In this document: piece by piece, positions 31,935 through 42,599 of the stretch
Position numbering within the stretch: the stretch's first letter is position 1
Layout of the letters: every line of letters begins with the position of its first letter
Assembly: GCA_034231615.1 (NCBI GenBank)
Contig: CM067298.1
Coordinates: forward strand, 35,532,127-35,596,126
DNA length: 64,000 nt
Direction of reading: 5' to 3'
Origin: Meghimatium bilineatum
Lineage: Eukaryota > Mollusca > Gastropoda > Stylommatophora > Philomycidae
Program-made: the position numbers and the translations under genes
The notes under the pieces: generated by a model
What the model was told of the DNA's origin: nothing
The model's input: only the letters and a program-made list of their open reading frames with translations
Database searches by the model: none

Positions 31935-32582
31935 ATAACGAAATCCCCGTAGCAAATCAGAATATGACAGAATACACAAGTCAGAACACTTAACAATTCA
32001 GAATACACAACAAGTCAGAATACACAACAATTCAGAATACACAACAAGACATAATACACACGTCAGAATACAGGACTAGTCAGAATACACAACTATTCAG
32101 AATACACAACAAGTCATAATACACACGTCAGAATACATGACTAGTTATCAACATCTTCAAATGTGGGGCTATAGTTATCAATATCTTCACATGTCAGAAT
32201 ACACAACTAGTGAGAATACACAACTAGTCAGAATATACAACAAGTCAGAATACACAACAATTCAGAATACACAAGTCAGAATACACAACAATTCATAATA
32301 CACAACTAGTCAGAATACACAAGTCAGAAAACACAACAAGTCAGAAAACAAAGCAAGTCAGAATACACAACTAGTCAGAATACACAACAAGTTAGAATAC
32401 ACACCAATTCAGAATACACAAGTCAGAATACACAAGTCAGAATACACAAGTCAGAACACACAACAATGCAGAATGCACGACAAAACGAAGAATTAACACG
32501 CAAAAACGTTATAATGACCTTTTTTATGTAAACCCTCCCACCTCTCCCTACTCTTAAGGGAAACGTAACTCGGGCCCTGATT
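31935..32582 (+). repeat. Repeat I copy expanded by an internal array
   Basis: The left edge AGCAAATCAGAATATGACAG and right edge ATAATGACCTTTTTTATGTA, AACCCTCCC and AACTCGGGCCCTGATTC match repeat I (38095-38350 and 15091-15650). Between them the usual short segment ACAGAATTACACATACAATC is replaced by about 500 bp of tandem CAGAATACACAA units. Confidence 0.5.
31958..32480. repeat. Irregular 10-17 bp tandem array (CAGAATACACAA)
   Basis: About 35 units of GTCAGAATACACAA with optional CAA, CTA or CAATT extensions, so the period varies. An island of the 30-bp repeat typical of 33075-33690 (GGGGCTATAGTTATCAATAT) sits at 32148-32195. Confidence 0.92.
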
Positions 32583-33074
32583 CAGGGGTGCAAACTAATA
32601 CTGCTGTGAGGAGGACGGGTGCTGAGGTTCACCTCTTTGTACCTAAGTAAAAGTACAGAATGACATTTTGCACTAAATAACTAGCGTTGATATGGTACAT
32701 TAAATTCTATGACCCCTTTTATGGTTTGTCCCACAAATCAAATTCCCACAAGATGAATAGCTTTAATTTAGATGAACCATCTCCACCCCCCCCCCCTTTA
32801 CCTACTTATTGAACTCATAAGTATATATGTGTGTGCTCGCGCATGTGCATGTGTGAATGTGTGTGTACACACACGACCCTGACTATACCGCAATCTGGCT
32901 GAATTCCGTGGCAAAGACAGTTTCACAAACCCAACCAGTGCGAAATATGTTTGTGATTCGAGCTCACCGGGTGTTTGTATTACGCCTAAAATAACACCTA
33001 AAAATCTATTTCATATGCAATGTTCTCTTATACAGGATATACTTTCCTTATACTATTATTATAAAGCATTTGAT
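32583..33074. other. No recognisable gene
   Basis: Contains a C run (32787-32797) and a GT/AC-rich stretch (32825-32880). Nothing coding. Confidence 0.5.
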
Positions 33075-33690
33075 ATCAACATCTTCACCTGTATGGATTT
33101 AGTTATCAACATTTTCACCTCTGTGGTGGCTATAATTATCAACATCTTCACCTCTGTGGTAGCTATAGTTATCAACATCTTCACATGTGGGGCTATAGTT
33201 AACAACATCTTCATATGTAGGGCTATAGTTATCAACATCTTCACTTCTGTGGCTATAGTTATCAACATCTTCACTTCTGTGGTGGCTATATTTATCAACA
33301 TTTTCACATGTGGGGCTATAGTTATCAACATCTTCACTTCTGTGGCTATAGTTATCAACATCTTCACTTCTGTGGTGGCTATATTTATCAACATTTTCAC
33401 ATGTGGGGCTATAGTTATCAACATCTTCACTTCTGTGGCTATAGTTATCAACATCTTCACTTCTGTGGCTATAGTTATCAACATCTTCACTTCTGTGGCT
33501 ATAGTTATCAACATCTTCACTTCTGTGGTGGCTATATTTATCAACATTTTCACATGTGGGGCTATAGTTATCAACATCTTCACTTCTGTGGCTATAGTTA
33601 TCAACATCTTCACTTCTGTGGCTATAGTTATCAACATCTTCACTTCTGTGGCTATAGTTATCAACATCTTCACATGTGGGGCTATAGTTT
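33075..33690. repeat. 30-bp minisatellite, about 20 units
   Basis: Unit core GTTATCAACATCTTCACTTC plus TGTGGCTATA. Variants are CACATGTGGGG, CACTTCTGTGGTGG (33-bp units) and TATTTATCAACATTTTC. A three-variant block repeats in the order TGTGGTGGCTATATTTATC, ATGTGGGGC, TTCTGTGGC, showing higher-order duplication. Open frames on both strands (up to 237 codons) follow from the period being divisible by three. Confidence 0.97.
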
Positions 33691-33785
33691 ACTGTAAAGT
33701 GATGCCCCATTTAAAAAAAAAGATATAATGCCTATTTCCAATGACGTTTGTCTCTTTAACCTTTATTGATAAAATTGAATTGTTG

Positions 33786-33953
33786 TATAACGCCGAAGAT
33801 GGATGTGTCGGGCCATTGGCGCAAATAAAACGGCGACACAACGCATTTCCATTCTCTGGACTACATCCTATTGGGAATCTAGTAGGACCATTGTACTGCT
33901 ACAAGAGAGATCCAGCGGGAGTTTTAGAATGAACGCTGAAGAAGAAAGAAGTA
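33786..33953 (-). mobile_element. SINE A copy
   Basis: Head CGCCGAAGATGGATGTGTCG, body GCAAATAAAACGGCGACACA, tail GAATGAACGCTGAAGAAG. Direct repeat GAATTGTTG at 33777-33785 and 33954-33962. Confidence 0.9.
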
Positions 33954-34739
33954 GAATTGTTGAAAACATATCAGTTCAGATTGACATGTTAGCAGCTGCT
34001 GAGCCAGTATGGAATAATTTAAGTTGACAAATGAATATTAAATCGCTATAACTTCAAGAAGATTTGGACTCGACATCTAGTGCCGTTTTTGCATTACAAT
34101 AATTCCCGAGTTCTAGAAACGGATTTTCCCCGTACAATACACTCCAGTGCACCCAAGCCCATACATAAGGTGAAAGGGGAAGGTTGTGGTTTATAGTTAA
34201 CTTTTAGAAGGTCGTGGTAACCAGATCACCATGCCTCAGTTATTCTTTATAGTTTAAAAAACTCTGATATAACCAATTTTGACGATTTTTTCACAGCTGA
34301 AAGAAGCGTACATCGCCGTAAGAGGTACATTTTACTGAACCCAAAACAAATTTGGTTATTGTGACCAAACCCTTCCCTTTGAAAAACAGAACGTGTCAGC
34401 TTACCAACATGAAAAACGAAGGGCACACATTCCTTCCCCTAAATGGTTTTCCCCCAAAAGAGAACCATTTTCGTGTCAGTTCAACCTCCAGCGGCATTGC
34501 TTCACAACGCTCCATCCCCTCCCATATAAACATTTTGGAAAAGGAAAAGTAAGCTTTACGCCATCACATTTATTGAGGAACAATGAGTTGCCTGCTTGAT
34601 GCACATCTGTGCCTTGTACAGACCTAAATGATAGACTTAAAATTGCATTGGAATATGTTTATAGTGTAATATATTGTTCTTCACATTTTATTGTATTTTC
34701 TAATTATTTGTGCGTCACTCCCCCTTCTATTCCCCGATC
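33954..34739. other. No recognisable gene
   Basis: Two overlapping plus frames of 66-68 codons (34352-34599) without known motif. No repeat seen. Confidence 0.45.
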
Positions 34740-35419
34740 TTACTTTATACACTTTCCTTTCAGGCCCTAATGTATAATACTTTATGTATTCCCCTTTCAA
34801 GTCCAGGTGTTACTTTATGCACTCCCATTTCAGTCCCTTGAATTACTTTATGCACTCACCTTTCAGGCTCCAATGTTACCTTATGCACTCCCTTTTCAGA
34901 ACTCAGTGTTACTTTATGCATTCCCCCTTCGGACGCCGATGTTGCTTTATGTACTACCCTTTCATGCCCCTCAGTTACTTTATGCATTCCCCTTTCGGAC
35001 GCCGATGTTACTTTATGTACTACCCTTTCAGACACCTCAGTTACTTTATGCATTCCCCTTTCTGACGCCGATGTTACTTTATGTACTACCCTTTCATGCC
35101 CCTCAGTTACTTTATGCATTCCCCTTTCTGACGCCGATGTTACTTTATGTACTACCCTTTCATGCCCCTCAGTTACTTTATGCATTCCCCTTTCGGACGC
35201 CGATGTTACTTTATGTACTACCCTTTCAGACCCCTCAGTTACTTTATGCACTCCCCTTTCTTGCCCCAATGTTACTTTATGGTATCCTCTTTCAGGCCAC
35301 TGTGGTGCCTCATGTACTGCACTTTTGTGCTCCGGTGTAGCTTTATGTACTGCCTTGTCAACCCCAGTGTTACGTTATCTACTCTCTTTTCAGGTCCCGG
35401 TGCTCCTATTATGCACTCT
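34740..35419. repeat. 33-36 bp minisatellite, left part
   Basis: Units of ACTTTATGCATTCCCCTTTC plus about 13-16 variable bases (GGACGCCGATGTT, ATGCCCCTCAGTT). From 34950 to 35260 two unit types alternate, giving a dimeric higher-order unit of about 66 bp. Edge units are more diverged. Confidence 0.93.
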
Positions 35420-35665
35420 TAAAACAATAAAAATTAAAACAATAAAACACTTAAAACAATACTACAGGGAACTGTCGAGGGTGGAAGAAGCAAAGGAGGT
35501 CCAATAAAGGCATGGACAGACATCAAGGAATGGATAAGACAAGATATTTCCACACTCATCCGCATCGCTGAGGATAGAATTCGCTGGAGGACTCTGATTG
35601 TGTGCTGAGGCATCCAATGTGGTACCCCTACGACCCTGAAGGGTTACAGGTTTATTGATTGATAG
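35420..35665 (+). mobile_element. LINE 3' fragment inserted in the minisatellite
   Basis: Plus-strand translation gives ILQGTVEGGRSKGG, AWTDIKEWI and IAEDRIRWRTL, the RTE/CR1-like C-terminal block. It ends GGTTTATTGATTGATAG, a TGAT-type tail. Flanked by ATTATGCACTCT at 35408-35419 and 35666-35677; since that 12-mer is also a piece of the array unit, the duplication is supportive rather than decisive. Confidence 0.7.
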
Positions 35666-36545
35666 ATTATGCACTCTCCTTATAAAGCCCCGATGTCACT
35701 TTATGTACTCCTCTTTCGGACCTCGGTATTATTATTATGCATTAATCTTTCAGGCTCCGGTGTTACTATTATACTCGTATATTCATCTTTCAGGTACCAG
35801 TGTTACTGCTATGCACTCATTTTTCAGGCCACTGTGTTACTATTTTTAATTCATCTTTCAGGCTCCTGTGTTAATATTATGTGTTCATCTTTCAGGCCCA
35901 GCTATCACTATTACGCAATCATCTTTCAGGCACCAGTGTTTATGTACAGTAGTCACCTTTCCGGCCTCCGTGTTAATTTATGAAATTTCAGGCTCAAAGT
36001 TACTTTATTCAACCCCCTTTCGGACCCTGATACTACTTTATTCAATCTTTTTCCCGAACCCTACGTTACTTTATGCAATCCCCTTTCAGGCTCCGAAACT
36101 AATTTATACAATCCCCTTTCAGGCTCCGAAACTAATTTATGCAATCCCCTTTCAGGCTCCGAAGTTAATTTATACAATCTCCGACGATACTTTATTCAAT
36201 TCTTTTTCTGGCCACTATGTCACGTTATGCAATCTCTTTCGGACCGTCGAGTTGTTTTATGCAATCCCCTTTCGGGCCCCGAAGTTAATTTGCGCAATCT
36301 CCTTTCAGGCCCCGACATTACTTTATACAATCCCCTTTCAGGTCCCACGTTACTTTACGCAATCCCCATTTGGGCCCTGATGTTACTTTATGCAATCCTC
36401 TTTCGGCCCTGATGTTACTTTATGCACTCCTCTTTCTGACCCGATGTTATTTTATGCTTTCTCCTTTTAGGCCCCGATGTTCCTTAATGCAACCCCTTTT
36501 CTGACCCCCATGTTACTTTTTCGAATCCCCTTTCAGGCCCAGACA
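35666..36545. repeat. 33-36 bp minisatellite, right part
   Basis: Continues the left part: GTTACTTTATGCAATCCCCT plus TTCAGGCTCCGA and similar. Units become more diverged and lose single bases (period 31-36), so open frames shift often. Confidence 0.9.
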
Positions 36546-37554
36546 TCAAACTCTTATTTGAATAACGACAAAGGAAAGAAAAAGTTAGATCATTTAATAT
36601 ACTTCCAGACGGTCGATTCAAGCTGGCATGGCAGACATGCCTGGGAGGCTGGGTTCGGAAGCTGCTTTCCTGCAGGTTATGCGTGTTGCGTCAGGTTGGT
36701 TGTTTTTTTTAAATTTTCTCTTTTACAACAAAACACTGGGTTGTAACTTGTAACAGAGCGTGCCGTCAGGAAGGTCATGTGATTTGTACAGCATGGGTTT
36801 AACAACAGGATGTGTTTACAACAGTAGACGTTTTTTATTTTTATTTATTAAATGTATATTGATGCTAAATATAAGTAAAGGAGAGAGGTCAGTGCATAGA
36901 GAGCCCAATTATACATGTCGTTAGTACGCAGTTTATAGAATGTTTACTGAAGTGAAGACAATTTACTATACAGTTGTACTGCAGACTCCCTTATATAATG
37001 ATAGATAATTGAGTGCGGTTACTTTTTCTCAAGGGGGACTAGCTTATTTTAATTTAGAGGATTAATTTTTTAGTTCATTTAATCAGGAGTTAAAAAGGAA
37101 CATTGAGTCCTTTAGGTGACATGATTATGTGAACTGCAACTAAATTATTTTTAATGGTCTGGTAATTAACCCTCTATTATACCATTTACGGTTTTCCAAG
37201 ATAAAAATGTTTACTGAATATTTCAAGTGTATTAGGTCCATGTAAAAAAAAATATATATTAACAACAACAACAACAACAAAAAGAAATGTATATTAATAA
37301 TTCTATGGGAATGGTATCCATTTCTCTTAATTTATTCTTTTTGTTTTATTTGTTTATTTTTTTGTTGAAATATTGGGTAGAGATAATGTACTTTAATTGT
37401 TGCTGAAATAGAGGTGATTCTCCAAAAGAGTATTATGTTGTTAACAAAAATATTCTAAGAAACTTATTCTGGTATAAATCACAAATCTGAACACAGCTGT
37501 GACTTTGGCTTGCTTCTATCTACTCGAGCACGCTTTATTCATTCATTGTTATTC
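36546..37554. other. No recognisable gene
   Basis: AT-rich, with an (AAC)n run at 37260-37280. No coding motif. Confidence 0.5.
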
Positions 37555-38100
37555 ATGAGTCTCTTGTATTTTTCTGCTTGTTGATAACTTTCATATCTCT
37601 TCTATCTTCCATTGACTGACGGCCAGTTATTGTTTCTAATGTATTTATGGGTGTAGGTTTCATAGATGCAGTGATAATACGTGTAGCTTGATTCTGGGTT
37701 TTGTTTATTTTGTGGAATTGTGTTTTAGATACTGTGGCCCAGGCTGCGATGACATACTCTAGTATTGGCCTAACTCTACCTGTGTATAGTCTTTTCAAGA
37801 TTTTGCTGTCAGCTCCCTAGTTTGTGCCTGCTATCTTTTTCATTATGCTCATTCTGTTTCTGGCTCTTTGCCTTTTCTGTCTCTTTTGCCCATGTCATTC
37901 TAGAGTCCACGGTAATTCCAAGGTATGTTTGATTCTGCTCTAATGATTGTTTATTTTTAGTGTTGTTGTCTGTACCTTGTTGGATAGAGTGAATATTGTG
38001 TGTGTGGTTTTCTTCTCATTAATGGTGAACAACCATTTCTTCGTCCAGCATTCTAATTTGACTTTGTAGACATCCGGCATATCACATACTTTGATTTATT
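37555..38100 (-). pseudogene. LINE RT thumb relic, ingi/I-like
   Basis: Frame 37553-37798 encodes RLYTGRVRPILEYVIAAWAT, NKTQNQATRIITASMKPTPI and MEDRRDMKVI. This matches positions 266-335 of the 3' half of the full LINE (QAIRPHLEYGSTAWS, RVQNQALRIITGAMRSTPI, KERRDTKII). Older frames continue to about 38090. A diverged relative of the 21784 element. Confidence 0.75.
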
Positions 38101-38350
38101 GCCAAGTCCAAAGATAGTTGGGGGGGGAGAAAGGGGTTCAAACCCCAAAAAAACAAGGTTTCAATCCTTGGCGAATCAGATCATAACACTTTTAGTACTA
38201 GGAATGTAGTCAAAATGTGGCTAAAATCCCTCCCTTAACGATTTTTTGCATAAAGATCACCACATTTCTTATCAAAAAAAGACAGAATTACACATACAAT
38301 CCAGCGAATGACCATTTTTATGTAAAACTCCCTCCCTAGTGAAAACGTAT
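38095..38350 (+). repeat. Repeat I copy without insertions
   Basis: Reference copy for repeat I: GGCGAATCAGATCATAACAC, TTTTAGTACTAGGAATGTAG, GACAGAATTACACATACAAT, AATGACCATTTTTATGTAAA and CCCTCCCTAGTGAAAACG. The other copies are interrupted by a LINE (15 kb) or by an array (32 kb). Preceded by a G run (38118-38126). Confidence 0.5.
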
Positions 38351-38477
38351 CTACTGCATTGATTATTGCAACATTCAATGGCAAATTGAAAACAAAATAA
38401 CATTGGAATATATTTACTAACAAATAGTTTTAAAGATCACAAAAGAAAAGAAAATTAAGAAGGTAAATGTGGTCAAG

Positions 38478-38900
38478 TTGTTTCGGTGGTAGAGAGGTTA
38501 TACTCTGCTCACTTTAAGAATGAAGTGTGTCAAAACACACCCCAATATTACTCCGAGACAACAGGTAATTTTTAAACAACTGATGACATGTAAAAACAGT
38601 ATTATTTTAATAATTTTAAAACAATTAAAACAACATTTTAAAACGAAATTTAAAAACAATACTGTATTATTGAGCATTTACCAATCGATTAATGCGTTCT
38701 GCATCCAACAACCAATCAGAAGTGCTGGCCCATTTCATTCTTAGAGTGAGCAGAGTATAGTTATCTGGTCCATCTCATAAACATAACTCGCTCGAACTTG
38801 CAGGTGGTTCGAAAGCTTACCGTCCACTTTGTACTGGCGATGCGACTGGATGTATTAGTGATGCCTAACAATTCAACAATAGTTGAACAGAAATGTCATG
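38478..38900 (+). repeat. tRNA-like SINE relic split by the MITE
   Basis: Left of the MITE is TTTCGGTGGTAGAGAGG (box A-like). Right of it come GGTGGTTCGAAAGC (box B-like) and GGATGTATTAGTGATG, as in 1-165. Joining across the MITE restores tRNA-like spacing only roughly; this is inference. Confidence 0.3.
38501..38757. mobile_element. MITE with 22-bp inverted ends and TA duplication
   Basis: The left arm TACTCTGCTCACTTTAAGAA (38501-38520, continuing TG) pairs with the right arm TCTTAGAGTGAGCAGAGTA, one mismatch in 22. TA flanks each side (38499-38500, 38758-38759), as expected for Tc1/mariner-type transposition. The 257-bp interior is AT-rich, with no open transposase. Confidence 0.85.
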
Positions 38901-39295
38901 TAAAGGACATGATTGCACTATTCTTTATGAAGCCAGTGAAACCGAATTATATTGCCAGAATCAGCACTGGAATAAGTTTACTTCACATTGTGAGCTTTTT
39001 ATTTAATATACGATGGTCGGCTGAAAAAATAATACTCAATCTAGTGGAAAACAAAACAAAACACAAAGTGGCGTTGCTACTATACATTTTTCCGCGTACT
39101 AATATCTCTTCAAACATGCCAAATATCGTTGAATCTTGTTCACCTGTATTTTGTTATCAACAATTGTCATGCAGTTTAGAGGCTGTTATGTCTGTAAATT
39201 TAAAACATAGATAGGCAACCTTTTCGGTATTGATAAGCATAGGATGGGTCCAAGAAGCATTTCTTTCTTTTCTGATGTCTACACTGGAGTCCTGT
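38900..39295. other. No recognisable gene
   Basis: Part of a 138-codon plus frame (38798-39214) with no family motif and no visible splice context. I do not call it a gene. Confidence 0.4.
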
Positions 39296-39405
39296 CATGG
39301 TCAATCACCCCATAACCTCTTTACTCGCCTCCTACGACATGTGGAAGATAAACAGTGTTGCTATTCTTTGTTCTACTTTCGGGCCCCAGAAACACACGGA
39401 CGTTT
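39296..39405 (+). mobile_element. SINE B head fragment
   Basis: CATAACCTCTTTACTCGCC, TCCTACGACATGTGGAAG and TTCGGGCCCCAGAAACACAC correspond to the head third of SINE B; the tail part is absent. Confidence 0.65.
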
Positions 39406-39479
39406 CACAACATTATACGGCTTGTTCCGTGTAAAGTCAAACTTTTTGCCCTCTTCAACGTCAATGGGTATGAAATAAA

Positions 39480-39600
39480 GCTTGGAGAAACCTATCCATT
39501 TTACATAAGAAGCAAGAGTTAATCGCTCGTAATTCCTGTGGTTTGAAAGAAAGAAGTGTCCCAAGAAGTATATTTCATTCAGAACACTGTTTTCAACCAG
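39480..39600 (+). repeat. Dispersed repeat G, copy 2
   Basis: ACATAAGAAGCAAGAGTTAA, TCGCTCGTAATTCCTGTGG and TTTGAAAGAAAG follow the order of copies at 31740 and 55900. Confidence 0.4.
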
Positions 39601-39884
39601 CAACGTCAACGGTCGACGTTATATAATCATTTCCTCCTTAACACTGTTTAGCATCGCATTTCACAGTCTGGCTAACATAGCTTGTGATTGGATGTTTAAT
39701 GTATTACCCTACAGCAATTTTAAATACGTCTGGTGGGTAAGTAAATATATCTTGCCTGGCCAGTTTTGGCCAACCCCTGGTTTAAAATAACGTGTAGTGA
39801 TTGAATTTTCAACAACCGAAAAAAGGTAACCATAGTGACATTCATCATTGTTTACAATTTGTTTATGGCGATGAAACATTTGGT

Positions 39885-40115
39885 CGTACTACTATGAATC
39901 AATAAAGTGACATGTCGAGTGATGTAGGCGATCATGGTTCTCTACAACTCTATGTCTCTTGTGTTGTTAATAAGTTCAGTTGGAGACTGTTTTTTGTGCC
40001 ACAGTAACAACCCATTCAGAGATTTCTTTCTTTGTCTTCCTCTGTTTCTTCCTCCCTTGCTCTTGTACCACTATGAATATGTTGACAGTAACATTTCGTG
40101 AAAAGAGAACTGGCA
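39885..40115 (-). pseudogene. LINE 3' end, same type as 60205-61430
   Basis: TCGAGTGATGTAGGCGATCA, GTCTCTTGTGTTGTTAATAA and GTTCAGTTGGAGA match 60215-60300 in order. Minus-strand coding pieces (EQGRKKQRKTKKEISEWV, LWRTMIAYITRH) fit the KxKRxRGRxRE...WRxMxAxVTRHGT tail. 5'-truncated. Confidence 0.65.
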
Positions 40116-40654
40116 AATGCAATATTGAGGACGCATTCCCCCCTCCCACCCTTACCACTAGCCTTATTGAAGCACATCTCAATGGATAATCATGCGTACG
40201 TGCTGGGTTATTTATCTGGCTTGACCCGACTGCGGGCACTGCTCTCTTCGCTTACATTTTGTGTCGGCAAAGTACGGAAATGTCAAATACGTCACTAGTA
40301 TGAGCTGATCAGATACCATCGCATGGGTCTCATATTTGGCAATGGTCACGATTGAAACCATGACTGACTCACTGAGCTTATATACTGTTACATGGCTAAC
40401 GGAATGGCAAGCAGATTACTGATGGGAATGTCAATACTGCAGTGTTGCTGGTTCCTAATCAAGATTGAAGCCATGCAGTCATACATTCTGGATTGACCGG
40501 CATTGGCCAGATTTGGCAGCGATGTCCCGTTGCCCAAATCGATCGGAATTATATCCTAGTTTCTAATAAACATTAATTTGTCTTGTGATTTTGTTTATGT
40601 TTCAATCAATACACAGTAATGTTGCAAATATTCTAGCACATAGGAGCGTGGTCA
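40116..40654. other. No recognisable gene
   Basis: Short frames only. ACTGCCAAATCTGG-like GC-poor DNA, no repeat recognised. Confidence 0.4.
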
Positions 40655-40800
40655 TTTCATGTGTGCCTCTTGCGATTACACGCGTTCACTTCAACCGTGG
40701 ACGTGAGTCCAGTTTAGTTATATCTGAACTTATGCTCATCAAAAATAATGGAGATCGCTGCTCGGGTTATCCTGCCACCACAACTTTGACACCGACGATG
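40655..40800 (+). repeat. Dispersed repeat F, copy 1
   Basis: CAACCGTGGACGTGAGTCC, AGTTTAGTTATATCTGAAC, CATCAAAAATAATGGAGATC and GGTTATCCTGCCACCACAAC align with 43745-43862. Confidence 0.5.
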
Positions 40801-40959
40801 ACATCTAAACTCAATGTGTATATGTATATTGTTATTTCAACATATACTGTGGTTAAGAGGTCTACCAAGTCTGCCATATAGTCCTGGGAACTGAATCCAT
40901 TCAGCTCTGTGCAAGCTGTCCAGTTTTTATATTATCATATTCAAAACGTCTCTGGTATC

Positions 40960-41795
40960 ATGTGTCTAAACACGTCATTGGCGACGTGTTTATCTTTCCT
41001 GGATCCTTCCTTTCCCTCCATGATTTAATCTTCCTCGTCCATTGTGTTTACATGTCCAAATTGTTAGCTTGCATTTGTTATGGTTTTAAGGAAGGATATT
41101 CATGTATATTCAGGACTTTCCAAACGTTTGTCTTAGATTATATCTCTGTTGACATTATTCTTAGGACTCTTGTATAGCATTTCAAATGCTGATTTTTTTT
41201 TTTTTTTTGCTGCTGTCAATGTCCAAGTCCCACATCCATGCTCTCCACTAAAAAAATAAGCTTCTTAATAATTGTTACTTAATTTTTCCACGTTATCCAT
41301 TGTCACAAGTATTTCATCAGTGATGTTTTTTTTAGTTTTAGGGACATCTTTCTGATATCTGCTGACGATTCTCCTGTGTTGTTAATGGTTGATCCCAATG
41401 TATTCAAAGTTGTTGACATTTTCTATTTGTTCACTGCCAAAAGTTATTGCAGGTGTGAGTCTATTTCTGTTTAAATGCATTATTTTGGTCTTCTTTGAAT
41501 GTACAAAAGGCTGACATAACCATGTGTTCTAGACCAGTGGATCTTCGTGATACGAGGGAGGTGTCATATGTGTAAGTAACTGCTGTAATCTCATAACCTC
41601 CGATATTAAATAGTTGAATCTTCATAATTTGATTCTTCTCATACATTTCGCGTGATGATTTAAGAATGGTAAACAGATATAATATGCTGCAGTCCTGTCG
41701 GACACTTTTTTTAAAACTTACCGGATGTTTCTCCATGAACAAGAACAGATGCATGTTGCTCCTGGTAAAGTACTTTTCCACATGCCGATACAACC
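40960..41795 (-). pseudogene. LINE RT relic, RTE/CR1-like
   Basis: Frame 41461-41793 encodes KKSVRQDCSILYLFTI, a decayed motif B (GVRQGCxLSPxLFNI), and YEITAVTYTYDTSLV, a decayed motif C (YADDT). Further on the minus strand, KTKIMHLNRNRLTPAITFGS, GCGTWTLTA and CYTRVLRIM give the post-catalytic RT order. Several stops and frameshifts. Confidence 0.7.
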
Positions 41796-41846
41796 GTCAC
41801 TGAAGCCAAACCGCCATACGGGTTTTCTTCTTCCTTCCTTCCTCTT

Positions 41847-42185
41847 TTACCCTTTACGAGTGTCGAGGGAGATAAAGGTTCTTGTTCTCGCTTTTCTGGT
41901 AGCTTCAGGTAATGTTATTTGGTGTTCGTGTAATATCTCTTTGATGTTGTCGATCCAGCGTACTCTAGGTCTACCCTTGGCTCTTCTTTCTACTTCTCCT
42001 CTCTTCGTATATGCTTTATAAACTAATGAATCACATGGCATTCTTTCCAGATGACCAAACCATTGTATATGTTGATTTTGTATGTATTGTAGAATTGATA
42101 TGACGCCCACTCTTTCTCTTATGACATCGTTTCTAATTCTGTGTCTTCTGGCCATACGGGTAAGCTGCCGATAAAACCTCAATTT
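41847..42185 (-). pseudogene. LINE C-terminal tail, RTE/CR1-like
   Basis: Frame 41847-42182 encodes RRHRIRNDVIRERVGV, IQWFGHLERMPCDSLVYKAY and KGRPRVRWIDNIKEIL. This is the typical RxRNExIRxxxG...WFGHVxRM...GRPRxRWxDNI tail. It lies 50 bp beyond the previous relic but is a separate fragment, since it would be out of order in one element. Confidence 0.75.
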
Positions 42186-42444
42186 TTATAATGGCTTTTA
42201 AATCTATTAGGGCACGACAGGAAAACCCCGACGGAGATAATGATGGATATGAGATGATGTACCAAGCTCATGTTTCTTTTATAGTTATATTTCATAGTTT
42301 CCTATGTGCTATGCAGTCTCAGAACTTTGGTTAATTCTAAACACTTCTATAGCATATTTATCATATTGAAGATGTGATCCGTAGTACCGCTGTTGTACAT
42401 TGGTTACATCAAAATATCACTGTTTTAGTTTGTAATTTTACATT

Positions 42445-42599
42445 CTTCTTCTTCTTCAGCGTTCATTCTCAAACTTCCGCTGGATCTAGCAGGACCATGA
42501 TCCCACTAGATTTCCAGCTGGATGTAGTCCAGAGAATGGAATTGCGTTGTGTCACCGTTTTATTTGCGCCAATAGCCCGACACATCCGTCTTCGGCAGA
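42445..42599 (+). mobile_element. SINE A copy
   Basis: TTC run, AGCGTTCATTCTCAAACTTC, AGCAGGACCATGATCCC, GTAGTCCAGAGAATGGAATT, CATCCGTCTTCGGCAG. Perfect 11-bp direct repeat AATTTTACATT at 42434-42444 and 42600-42610. Confidence 0.93.

Noticed and set aside
33015..33728. 237-codon repeat protein (and 204/203 codons on the other strand)
   Set aside because: Product of the 30-bp minisatellite; open on both strands, no non-repetitive coding flank.
38798..39214. 138-codon plus-strand gene
   Set aside because: Begins in repeat-like sequence, no motif, and nothing around it supports transcription.
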